This document shows, in pieces, positions 1 to 11,101 of a stretch of DNA of 64,000 nt. Position 1 is the first letter of the stretch. Every line of letters starts with the position of its first letter. The notes below the pieces were generated by a model. The model ran no database searches. It was not told where the DNA came from and saw only the letters and a program-made list of their open reading frames with translations. A program made the translations under genes and the position numbers. The stretch comes from Reticulascus tulasneorum (taxonomy: Eukaryota; Ascomycota; Sordariomycetes; Glomerellales; Reticulascaceae). The stretch is taken from positions 4,650,001 through 4,714,000 of the forward strand of contig LSAX01000003.1 in NCBI GenBank assembly GCA_001557505.1, read 5' to 3'.

Positions 1-367
1 AGGCAACTGTATCAAGACTTTAATAGGTCACGACAACTGGGTGCGTGCTCTAGTCTTCCATCCAGGGGGCAAGTACCTGCTCAGTGTGTCGGACGATAAG
101 ACGATGCGGTGCTGGGATCTTTCGCAAGAGGGAAAATGCGTGAAGGTGTTGGCAGATGTGCACGGGCATTTTGTATCTTGCCTACGGTGGGCTCCTGGAC
201 TCGTTCGAGATACGGCAGTCAATGGCGCTGCAACCGATGGCCAGAACGGTACCAATGGAACCCCAACAAAGGCATCATCATCATCAAGTCCCCCGAACGA
301 CGTACAGATTCGCTGCGTGATCGCAACGGGCAGCGTGGACCTCAACGTCCGGATTTTCGCGAATTGA
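1..367 (+). CDS. pac1: Lis1/PAC1/NudF nuclear distribution protein, C-terminal part
   Basis: The frame is open from base 2 to a TGA at 365-367, so 121 C-terminal residues lie in the window and the start is off the left edge. The residues show the last WD40 repeats: a GHDNWVRAL start of repeat, a DKTMRCWDL repeat end, and a final SVDLNVRIF strand. Lis1 proteins act at the microtubule plus end with dynein and NudE in nuclear migration and hyphal growth. An insertion rich in Asn, Gly, Thr and Ser lies between the last two blades, and such loops are usual in fungal Lis1. The identification rests on the repeat spacing and the short C-terminal end. Another WD40 protein is possible but less likely. 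Confidence 0.85.
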   Translation, partial: GNCIKTLIGHDNWVRALVFHPGGKYLLSVSDDKTMRCWDLSQEGKCVKVLADVHGHFVSCLRWAPGLVRDTAVNGAATDGQNGTNGTPTKASSSSSPPNDVQIRCVIATGSVDLNVRIFAN

Positions 368-1609
368 GGGTTCTCGGCGGTACAGTCATCGCGACGAGTT
401 GACGCTGGATCGGGCCTAACAAGGCGAGTGGACTCTTATCGAAACACACTGAGAACCCTCCGAGAATAAAGCAGTCGGTCAGATGGGGTAGCAATACTGG
501 ACGAGATGTGGGAATATGAGTGATACGAATTATGATTACAGGCATGCGATCAAAATGAAGATCTGAAGGCGTCAGGGGATAAAAGGATGGAGTATCTGGA
601 CAAGTTCGAACAACATTGCTCAAGACTCCTACCGGAGCGTGATTCTGAGCTGATGTATAGATTTAGGGACATGTACATAAGGAATAGATACCCGCGTTAC
701 CTGTCAATCTTCCACTTCCCGGCACCGGTGACGCTAATTGGTCTCCCACCGAGTTTCGAAGCCTCATCTCTTCCAACACAAGTGAACAAGCGGGGTAGTC
801 GTATGGGCGGATGCATGGTGTCCAGACCGCGCAGGGGCGCTGTTCCTAGAATACAGAGCCTAGACCGCTTTGCTTAATACACATCCTGCGGCATGTTCTG
901 TTCGATAGGGCAAGAAACCATTTATACTTGCGTGAATAACATTGTGGCTTGCAGCATTCAAAAGGCGTGGTGTGGTGCCATTGGTAGGCCTTTCGTCGCT
1001 AGCTCTGCTAAATATGTCGCAGAGTTACTAACATGCGTGAAGTCGGCCTCGACCTTCGAGCAAGCACGAAAGGGATACTCTTCCATGTGAGTATTATTTC
1101 GAGTGGTTACGGGTTCCGTGCGCTTACATCCCAGGAAGACGTCTACCTTTGCAGCGCACACTTTCTCCACGGAAAGGTGCCAGAGGTTCCAGGTTGCTCT
1201 CGGTGTGTATCGGGGTTGCTTCCCCCACTTGGCTGCCTGCCGGAACATGCAGATACAAACGGGAAGGTGGTGATCCCGCAACCATGTCGAGTCTGGTGTG
1301 CCACGATGCTCAAGCCACAGCTGGCAAGGCTCTCTACCTGGGCGTAATCGACCTACATCTGCGGGCGGTGGTGGACGCGATATTTTGCCTGCGTGTGTTT
1401 ATTGATGAGGAGATGGCTGGGATATAATGCCACCAAGTTCCTGGAATGTTGGAATGAAGGTTATATTAAGGAGGGACCCTTGTGGTGCTGGTGCTGCTTT
1501 GTTCTCAACTTGATTGAGTTTAATATACTGGACCAAGTCCTTGCGTCAACAGGAGCTCATCTCGTTGCTTTCGAATTAAGTAAACAATACTCGAATAGTC
1601 TTTTAAGGC
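368..1609. other. Intergenic, no supported gene
   Basis: This is the 3' flank of the Lis1 gene and the 5' flank of the next gene. Only short frames without domain signals occur. I searched it for a signal-peptide exon belonging to the protease-like gene downstream and did not find a convincing one. Confidence 0.5.
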
Positions 1610-3431
1610 ATGGCTAACCTTGCGCCTCCATATCTTATTCTCGATGAGTGTACCGTTCCCGGTCCAGGTGATGACACTGAAGTTCACTCATGGGGAGCTC
1701 CCCTGACCGTCGGCAGTGCGGGACAACAGGCATGCTTTGGACCCTCGACCGTAGTCAACACGACCTTGGTCACTTCGACTGAACTCTGCGAGCCTCAGAA
1801 CTTGAACAACATTACTCTGGCACAATGCTTGAGTCGGAGAGGAGGGCCAATCAGCATGGCAGGGTTGAATATGGTATCCGATATGGACCTTGTGACTGAC
1901 AATCCTGGCTGGGTAGTAATTATGAGGGGATTTGCACCATTCCAATATGCAATCAAGGAGATTTTGAAGCTGAGACGGGATGATACAGTCAAAATGACCA
2001 TGGGAACGATCACGCAAGGTCAGAACCACACCGCTAGTCATTTCGGACTTGAGGAGAAAAGCGCGCTGTTGGAGGCCCTCGTGAAGTTGGGGAAGATTAA
2101 AGACCGAGTGTGGTCACTGAATGTGGGATCTAAGAGTGTGCTCCATCCACGGCCAGGCAACATTGTTTTTGGCGGCATTGACGACGCCAGCGTGAAAGGT
2201 CCGTGGACTGAATATCCCATGACCTACTCGAAGATGAGAGGGAACAGACTCTGTCCTCTACAAGTGGACATCGAGTCATGGGTAGTACAGACCCCCAACA
2301 TGAAGGATCAGAGTCTGGTTGAGAAGGCCAACTCCCAAGCAGCTTGTATCGAGCCGTAAGGGGTCCTTGTTCTAAGCCGCGACGGTTTACTGGGCTTACA
2401 TAACCAGCAGATACGATAACCTCTTCAGAGTCCCAGGCCTTCAGTTGAGCAACTTCAAAAACATATTCGCCGACTCGACACGTTGGAAAGAACCACCACT
2501 GACGAACCCGGATCCAAGCATGCTCGTCCTCGAACCAGGGCTGGCATACCCAAGTTTCAAGAACAGTACCGCAGCATTCAATGCCTCGTTCGTGATCACG
2601 CTCGCAAGAGGGTTTACTGTGACGATTCCGAGCCATGAGATTCAGCGCCCCTTACGAGGGCTGGCGGAAGATGGGCGGCCGGTATTGAATGAGAGTATCA
2701 CGGAGCTGCAGGTGTTTGCCGAAGACGCGCCGGCAGATGCACCGGTTCTCCCAAGTGCATTCTTGAGTCAGGTAAGCACCCTTGTCTGCCCTACTGATCC
2801 CATACGACTTGAGTAACTAGCATAGGTATATATTTCTGTGGATTATGACCAAAATATATTCAAGTTGGCGCATGCCAACACGGACGCGACGACTCCAAAC
2901 CCGGTGTATTCGTCGCCCATCTCTGCACCCAGCCGCTTAAGTAATGTTGCGCTGGGTCTCATAATAGTTGCAATCCTGTTATTTCTCGTCATGATCGCGC
3001 TCGCGTTTCTCGCATCTCGTATCCTCCCGATTCCGAAATTCAAACGACAGCAGAAGGAAGAGACCCAAAAGACGTTCGAATTCGTCGGCATACCACGCAA
3101 CCTCCACGCCCACCGACAAGTCCCAGCCGTAAATCCCGCAGCCGTCCAACTTCCAGCGGGCAATGAGAACGAGCTGCCTGGCGATGAGGGGCGGGCGCAT
3201 GTTGCCGTGAGACAGGACTCCGTTGTTAGTGGAGTGAGTCCGACGTCGCCGTTGGGAAGCTACGAGCGCTTCCCCGGGAGATCACACGAGCTGAGTTCGT
3301 ATCGAACGAGAAGCTCTGAGGTCGGCGTTGCCATGTCTGTTCCAAACAGTCCGGTAGAGGATAGCAGGGAGAACGGCCTTCGTATCACTAGGAACTTCAG
3401 CCATACCTCACTAAGAGAACTTGGAGTTTGA
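1610..3431 (+). CDS. Membrane-anchored aspartic-protease-like (peptidase A1 fold) protein, probably inactive
   Basis: The model is three exons: 1610-2355, 2411-2771 and 2826-3431. The first intron is GTAAGG...CAG and restores the frame as IEP-YDNLFR. The second is 54 nt, GTAAGC...TAG. The protein is about 570 residues. PLTVGSAGQ resembles the strand before the first catalytic Asp of pepsin-like enzymes, and NIVFGGIDDASVKGP resembles the middle strand of the second lobe. The DTG expected after the first strand is absent. Near the C-terminus one membrane span (about 2955-3020) is followed by a basic stop-transfer stretch and a cytoplasmic tail rich in Ser and Pro. Several N-glycosylation sequons (NTT, NIT, NHT, NST) lie before the span, which suits an extracellular domain. 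No signal peptide is visible at this ATG, so a short upstream exon may be missing. The role is unknown. A pseudo-protease sensor or wall protein is an inference. Confidence 0.6.
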
Positions 3432-3785
3432 GTGGAGGTGCGGGACACGGATGAGTGTTATGATCTGAGATACCATATACACAAATTGTATTTATGCGCT
3501 TTTCAATTTTGTTCACTAGGTCCTTTGTAAGGTTTGACATGTTGCTTATTGTTCATTCGATCGTTGTTCAATCTGTCAGGGGCGCAGCCGTGCGGACGAA
3601 GAAGCTTCTACGGCTCTAGGTCTGCTATATAGAGGAACGCAATCTCTGCCAGTAATATCTCGACTATTATCAACAGAGAGAGCCAATTCGATATCGTCAA
3701 GTACTTGTTTCTCTTTGGTATTGGTTATCCATCCCGTCCTCATTACGCATCCAACTCCATACGCAAAGAAATCGTCGTCCGGTTT
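3432..3785. other. Convergent 3' flanks, no gene seen
   Basis: This spacer lies between two converging genes and holds their 3' untranslated regions. I see no coding signal or structured element. Confidence 0.5.
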
Positions 3786-4366
3786 CTATCCTTGAACATG
3801 AAGCTCCACCCGGCCGCTTCGGTGATATGTCGCAAGCGGGATTCCGCACTGTTATGAATATTAGAATATTTCTCATGCTCGTAGCCGGAACAGAGGACAT
3901 ACCTTGCTACACTTATGGCGAGCGTCTTTCAAGCTCGTGGCCAAGTATGGGAGGCATCCAAGACATGTGACGCAACAGACAAGAGCGGCAACGGCACTGT
4001 TCTGTGATCAGCAACTTCGCCCTCAGGCTTGGTTCAGCCCTGTGGTGTACGTACTGCATAAAACCTCCAGACTGGTACTCTACCTCCGTCATGCCCCGAG
4101 CATGGCAGTTTGGGCAGTCAACCAGGGTTGGATACGACCCTAGACTAACAAGGGGCATCCCCGTGGCGTGCCCTTGCATCGGCTGCATGTTATAATGTCC
4201 TTCTGGAGGAGGAGGAGCCTGCTTTCCGGCGTCGTCGGCGGGCTGGTAGGCAGGTGGGACACCGGCAGGTACGTCCTGGGGAGCTGGGTCAGTTGTTAGC
4301 AATGCCGGCGGCTGTTGATTTGGTACAGTCTACGGCACCAGAGGACGCACCTGTTTTGCTGTCCAT
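3786..4366 (-). CDS. LITAF-domain zinc-ribbon membrane protein
   Basis: The model is four exons on the minus strand: 4351-4366, 4055-4283, 3903-3996 and 3786-3848, giving 133 residues. All three introns have GT-AG ends and keep one frame. The N-terminus is Pro-rich with a PPAY motif near residue 15. A CPNC pair (about residue 60) opens the zinc site. A short hydrophobic Cys-rich stretch, AVAALVCCVTCLGCLPYLA, then dips into the membrane, and HKCSKC closes the site. This CxxC - hydrophobic - HxCxxC order defines the LITAF domain of late endosome and lysosome membranes. In animals LITAF binds NEDD4 through PPxY motifs and helps sort cargo. The fungal role is not established. The largest single frame here hides the real C-terminus, because exon 3 is read in another frame. 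Confidence 0.88.
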
Positions 4367-6112
4367 TGTGGAGGTCGGAGGAGATGAGTCGGAGGAAAAG
4401 ACTTGGAGATCCTAATGGCGATGCTGGTCAGGCCGTTGCGTGGTGCAGTTGACTTGGCAATTTGCTCTGGGCACAGTGCGTACGGAATTTTACTTGAGTA
4501 TGTCGAAGAAAGAGCAGAAAATTGGAGGTCATCTGGGAGATGAAGGGGAAAAAGGAGCTGGGGATGAAATCTTATAAGTCAAGAAGCCTCTTTTTGGGTA
4601 TTGACATCCAGCGGCACCTCTCAGACACCAACATCACAGTGCTTTATGACAGGACATCAGCCAACATCCTTCCAACATGGCACTCGACATTCAGCTACAC
4701 CTGCAAGGTACATCTCAATTACATGGATGTTGGAGGATCAAAGCTTCCTGAAGGCAGAATCGCTGAGAGGTTGACTGCCTTACTGGCCAGAGCCAACAGC
4801 CGTTAGGTTGTTTCGTGTGAAAAAGGGTTGTCAGTGGCCAAAGTCGTGTCCGCCAAGTGCTTATTCGTGTCTCACGTGCGGCGAAGCATAACGGACCAAC
4901 ACTGTCAGCTATCAATAGCATTGAAGTACAGTGTCTTTCAGTAACATGCTGTTCTGGCCGATCCAATCTCTCCATGTTGCGATGGTGTGGCTGTTGGGGC
5001 GGGCCAAGTACCGCATCCAGCGTTGGGCGACCCTCTTAATATTGGCGCTGATCATGGTAAAGGAGAATTGCGCCACACTCAAAGTCGAAGTTCTAGTGCT
5101 GAGCCGCAGGAAGGTTCTTGAAGGGAGGATAAAGATGAAACGGTGACGTCGGCTGATCTTATGTCATTTAGTTGGCATGCCGAGCCACGTCGTAGCAAAG
5201 GATCATGTTGTTGGTTGTTGGCTCCGAGTCTACATAATGTGTGGAAGTGTGTCACCATGTTCATGTCACTTGAAGCAGAGAGATATCAATAGCACGAGGA
5301 AGAAGATGTCCCGTTGACATACGACAGACTGATCAATTTGAGGAGTCGCGAGAGAGTCAGTTGAAATGATTTCCAGCTGCACCTGGTGTTACTGTTCAAA
5401 AGGTGGTCTTTTGGGATCCGTGAGCATGTACAATTCGCAAAACCTATTGTGGGGGCGGTGATCAAAACCATGCCAGGCTTCCATGCCATCGTGGGGCACT
5501 ACCGTCTGTACAACATAGCATGAACTTTCTTAGTGTTGCCAGAGATTCGCTAATAGAATGACGCTGGCGATCGTCCTTCGATTGATGTCATGGGAGTCCT
5601 CGCCATCGATTCGCCACAGGCTGGTTACGAGTGCCGTGCCGGGCGTGTGTTGTGTGGGCCAAGCTGATCCCCGCGGACTCGGAACTCCGCGGCACTCCAG
5701 GCCGCTGCAGCACCCGACAAGGCTGTAGTAAAATATAGTGACCTGTAAAAATAGCGGTCTTGGTGAGAATTTAGCGCCTGCCCCATGCTGATCATTCCGT
5801 GACGGAGCCTTGCTCTCCTGGTAGCCTGTGCTAAGTTGCCTGTTCAGACGGCTAGTAGGGGTTAGTTCTCTAAAGTAGGTACACAGCTTGAGCCTTTTGA
5901 AAGCCTACTGTGGCATTTTGTGGCACACATGGAACTTTTTCATCAAAGCTAGCAAGTGGCTATCTAATCGTCTTTGATTTTGCTCTGGCAAGTGCCTGCT
6001 AATGAGCACTAGAGAGGTATGTACAAGTTTTGTTATAGAAGATACAAATTTTAAGCCCCAAGGATCTACACCCATCCCAACCCCCTTTTCCGCTCTAGAG
6101 GACACTTCTCCG
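4367..6112. other. Intergenic, no supported gene
   Basis: This is the upstream region of the LITAF-like gene and the 3' flank of the large fusion gene. Frames on both strands are short and show no domain, signal peptide or repeats. Confidence 0.5.
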
Positions 6113-9100
6113 TCAGAAAGTGGGTGCAATCTTTGTCTCCGTGTGGTTGTTGACCAACTCCCTTAGCTTGAACGACCTTAACGTAGTCGTCGACGCCCGT
6201 GTCCGGTTCGGGACAGTCAATGAAGCCACGCTCGGCTGTGAAGGCCGCCTGGCTCGCATCTTATCGGTCGTCATTTCCGGCGATAATGGCGCGACTGCGT
6301 TACGAGACCTAAGGTTGAGCCTGCTCACCATCGACTGGATCGTCTTGCTCGAGTCCAGCGGCGGTGACAAGACCGGGGAAGGAGGTAGATGCCCGCCGTA
6401 TCCCGACGTACTGGCACCGTCTGAGGCACTGGTGCCGCGACGGTTCAGATGGGCACGGGGCATGGATTCCTCTGTTATAGAAGGGCCGCGGGAATGGGCC
6501 ATGTTATGCATGTGCAGCCCGTTAGCCGAGAGAGCACCAGACCGTGATGGCGAACGGCTCGATCCGCGACTCGATGGCGGTGTGGTGATACCGTGAGACG
6601 GGAACATCGGCTGCCTTGCCTTGGTTATTTGCTCAAAGTTGAGTGGCATCGGCGGCATCTTGCTTAGTCTCCGCATCGCGCGCATATTCTTGTCGATGAA
6701 TGACGACATGCGATGCAGCGCCGTGCTGTTCTCGTGTGATTCGGACGCTGACGTGCCGTTGACTGGTGGCTGTATTCTTGCTTGGTGCCGTTCATTGAGC
6801 TTCATCGGTTGCGTGTTGACTGGTGGCCATTGCGGCGCATCGCGGATGGTTTGCTGGACAGTCGAGAGGACGCGGTCAAACTCGACGGTATTCTGCGCTG
6901 GTTTGTATGACTGCGCGGCTCCCATGACAGTGCTCTGTGTAAGGATGAAGAACGATCCATCATTAATCCGACGACGCACAAGGTTCCAACGCGTCCTGGC
7001 TGGGTTGCGTTCGATTTCTGGCTGGTAGATGGAGTGCTGTGCAAGATTGGAGTAGAACACCTCGAGTCTCTTCGCCATGCGCTCAAGAATTTGCATCAAG
7101 AACGAGCAGAGAGCCATGACGCGCTGGTTGTCTGAGGAAGTATCCAGGTTCATGACCGTGTCGAACGCATCCATGCCATGGCAAGCTTCCTCGCGGATAT
7201 CTTCCAGGAGCTCGATGTCAAGCTGAACCGACTTGTTCGCATAGTCCATGATGCCACGTTCCTGGAATCGAGCTGGTTCGCTATCGCAAATGAACTGTCC
7301 AATTAAAGATACTTCCTTCGAGGTTGTCACCGCGTCGCTCGAAGTCTTTGCTCGCGCGATTATGCCCAGAATGTCGGGAAGCTTCGTGTCCGATCCAACA
7401 GAGGCAACGTTCGCCATTGTGAAGGAGAGCTTGAGAACCAACTCTTGGAACTTGGGCCCGAATAGAGCAGAGAATCCGGATTGCAAGAGCCGAGATTGAT
7501 ATTGGTAGAAGATGCGCACGCCGAGCATGTTGATGAGGCTGCCCTGGAACCAGAGCTTGGATGAACCGAGGATATCATCCATCTCAAACTGTTGGGCGAC
7601 AAGTGTCTCGACCGTGGTCCTCAAATAGTCGGACCAGATGTCATACAGATTGCTGAGTTCTTCGCTATCATGGTATTCCGGCTTCGGAGTCAGGTGGCCG
7701 ACAAAGTACTTGGTCAGCAAGCTGGCAACCTCCGGGTTGTTTGTATGCGCGAGATTGTCGAACGATTTCGTGCAGTCCACGCCAGCGTTGGACCTGATGA
7801 TGAGCGTGCCTCCGGGGTGCATTGGTGCGAAGTCTGTGACGTCGTATGCACTCCCGTGGACCCCTATCCACATCCTGCTACCGGGTCGATGGCCAGTGTG
7901 GACAGCAAGCTGTGACCAGGGAATGGTGGGAAGATTGCAGGGCAGGGGCTTTGGTGTCATGAAGACATCAAGCATGATTCGGCGCTCTGCAAAGGCTTGG
8001 TTAATAATCAGGTCTGTGGATTCCATGGTTGCGGTACGATGGTTGTAGATGGCCTTCCGAAGCCCGTTCATCACGGAGTCGAAGACCGCAACGGAGCCGC
8101 AAATGAAAAGATACCCTCCGAGCCCACCTTGCTTCTTCGACATGACCATGTCGCAAACGGTGGCTCCCTGCTCGACAATGAGCGCATCAATGTATCGAGG
8201 TTCCATTCGCCGCTCGACCAGGTCTCTCATAGTGCCGTCATAGACCAGCCCGCGAGAGTCTCGCGAGAAGGCAAGGTGGACCTCCATGGCGCCAGCATTG
8301 ATGTAATGGCGCAGCTCGTCTTCGTAGCAGAATTTCTCTCGGTTTTGGACACCAAGATAGAGGATGTTGCGGCCCACAGATCGCCCAACTCGAGATTGCC
8401 AGAAGCTCCTAAATGGAGCGATACCGCTTCCACCAGCGAAAAAGGCACACGGCGCAGCTCCATCTAGCGGCAGCTGGAAGGCGACGGGTCGGGAGACTCC
8501 GATCAGTATCCCGTCATCTGATGCGATGAAATCGTCTGGTGATCCAACCAACGGATTGAGGAAGCCGCTGCTGACGCCGGATCGGGAAATGTCTGATTTT
8601 CCTGCGAATGTCGCACATAGCTTGTACTCCGAGCGCGAGATCGTCAGGTCTACGCTGGATGGCAGAAGTTCTTCAGGGTAGTTGGAGATAGAGTACGTTC
8701 GCGGAACTTCGACAGGAATAAGATCGCTCAGCCACGGAATGTCGCCCGAAAGATCAAAGGCGCGATCCCAGATGTGCGTTGGCGTATCCATCACGGCAGC
8801 CTGCAACAAGTCGCCGAGAGAGCCGCGAACTGGCCATTCTTCTGTTGCCAGGACTTGTAGTACGGTGTTGGAAGACGCACGAAGCATGGCATGAATCTTG
8901 ATGGCCAGCTCTTGTGTAAGTGGTGCAAGATGACCCCGCCGAAGGATGTCTTTGACTGTAAGCAGATTTGGGTGGCCCCGAGGGCTTGCTCCGCCGTGGT
9001 TTGAGACTGAATTCAAATGCTCCGCAAAGCGAGACCATTTGCGATCCAGTAGCACGGGGGTGTCGAGCATGTGCTCCAAACCAAGGGCGGCAGCAATCTT

Positions 9101-11101
9101 CGCACACTCCTCCCAGCTGTTCAAGGGCATTACAGCCAGTCTGTCCCCAGGCTGGAACGTTATACCCGTGTCATGTAAATCCAAGGTCACCATCGCAATT
9201 GACCGCTGACTGTCCGAGTCCACGAACGATCGAGCAAGGACACTCGACATATATCTGCACTCCTCGAAGGTGCCACGCATCTCGTGGGGCTCGACGGGAA
9301 TGTTTCCACGATAAGGTTCCAATCGTTCCTTCATCGCATCTGAGAACTGCCGATGAACTACCTCCCAAGGCCGGCCAGAGTCGTCGCCACCCCCTGAGTT
9401 TCCATTGGTTTCTGTGCGGCCTGTCTTGGATGCAACCTCGAGAATTCCGAACACCTTGTATCGGTGTGTGCCCATGAACCCACGCTCCCCAGTATATGCT
9501 TCGATGATCCCGTCCAAAACGCCCATTAGCCTGCGGTCGCCAGATTCCTTCACAAATTCCGGAATCCGATAATGATATTCCACTGCGGCGATAAATGCGC
9601 GCAGGTTGGATGGCAACCACGCACGAAGATGAAGGCCTTCGTTTCCGAGGAAAGAATCATATCTCTTTCGGCCCAGAAACGCGTCCATCAGCAGGTAAGG
9701 AGGGAATTGGAGACCAGAAGCTGCTGGGCATCGTTTAGATAATGGGGCGGAGAATTTGCCCCATCGGACCCACTCGGTGGCCGAGACGTAGTTGTCACCA
9801 GAGTTAGGATTCGTAGAGATGGAATGGAATGCATTTGGCATTCGTTCCAAGACCTCTTTAAGTCTGATCATCTCCCGAAGAAGTCCCTCGACATTTCTGT
9901 TCATGACGTGCTCTTGGCAGGCAGCAATTGCATCTGGGCCATGCTGGAAAGATGCTATCAAAGTTCAAGCTGTTAGTTTCCAGCAAAAGAAAAGGAGGGC
10001 AGCACGGCCAACTAATACGGCAAGCTGGCAAGATTACAAAAGAAAGACCATGACTAACCTGAAGTGTCGGCACATCCTTTCAAAAATGCAATCTCTGTAC
10101 GCTCCCCGAACATGGGCCATCGCAAGTCTGTGTTGTCGAATCGTCCGACGTAAGGATATGTAGAGGTGGGATCCCGAACTCTGATATTGTAGGAAGCTTG
10201 GTCGAAGAATGTTAGATGCGGAATAGCCCTCCCCATCCGCCGGGAGATCTGCCAGTACGGAAGACCAATACTTCGCGGGATACCAATAAGTTCTGGGCCA
10301 AGATCGTCACTCATTTCAACTCGAGGTTTTGTTGAAACGGAGTTCATGATCACTCCATCGTAGCCGTCATTCTTGTCTTCGTATCGGTAGATCGAGCACA
10401 GCATGCCCAAAGCAACGATTGCTGCCCATAAAGCTTGATCGGGGATAGCATCTTCTGTGCCTTCGACAATCGGCAACGCGGCGACGGACTCTCTGACTCG
10501 TCCTCTGGATACACAACCTGGCATCCTCTCGCAGAGGTCGGACCAAATACGGCCTGGACAATTGGCGAGCGCGCCAGCTGATTCATTGGAGTCTGGAGGA
10601 CAGAATCCATATTCGGCACTAAGGTAACCATCCTTCCACCCCGTCCGAGACCCAATCCCTTCCGCTCGGAGAATGACTTGTCGCGCAGGTGCCCCCAAGG
10701 CGATGGCGAGGAGGTCGCGATCATCTGCTACTAGGGTATCGACATTTTTGACCTGCTTGATATAGTCTGCTGAAGGGATGTCCGAGTACATGACCTCATT
10801 GATCGCTTTCCGCTCCCTGTAATCACTGCTTAGTAGTTTAAACGTGGAGGTAGAAGCAATATATTACCTATCACGGAGCCATTCATCGACATCAACACCC
10901 CGCGGGATCTATAGGGCCATTAGTATAGATGTGTGGTTCAGTGAGTATGCCACGTACATCAAAGGCAGAGTGTAGATCCCCTGACTGAGTGAATCCAGAG
11001 AATGAACATCCTCGCGGGCCAACCCTCCGGTTCGCAGAGGTACCACTCGCAGGGCATCTTCCGGCGAGTGAGCCGGACACAGGACAGGATCTTTCAGACA
11101 T
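6113..11101 (-). CDS. IDO-like heme domain / FAD-NADP reductase / cytochrome b5 fusion protein
   Basis: The proposed exons are 10958-11101 (start uncertain), 10868-10908, 10059-10816 and 6113-9954, for about 1594 residues. Residues about 60-500 resemble indoleamine 2,3-dioxygenase: LGIPRSIGLPYWQISRRMG early on, then GFMGTHRYKVFG, whose His (about 9465) is the likely proximal heme ligand, and SKTGRTETNG after it. Residues about 540-930 form a ferredoxin-NADP-reductase module, with PRTYSISNYPEE (about 8690) for FAD and FFAGGSGIAPFRSFW (about 8420) for NADP. No FMN-binding flavodoxin domain is visible. Residues about 990-1075 are cytochrome b5, with MHPGG and DNLAHTNNPE supplying the two axial His. 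A conserved-looking helical region follows to about 1380, then a Ser/Arg-rich disordered tail. The expected role is electron transfer from NADPH through FAD and b5 heme to the oxygenase heme. The substrate is unknown. The start could instead be the ATG at 10791. Confidence 0.7.

Noticed and set aside
1610..3431. Active pepsin-like protease
   Set aside because: The first catalytic DTG is not visible, so only an A1-like fold is claimed.
3913..4302. LITAF-like gene read as a single 129-codon frame
   Set aside because: The single frame loses the HxCxxC half of the zinc site. Splicing into another frame restores it exactly.
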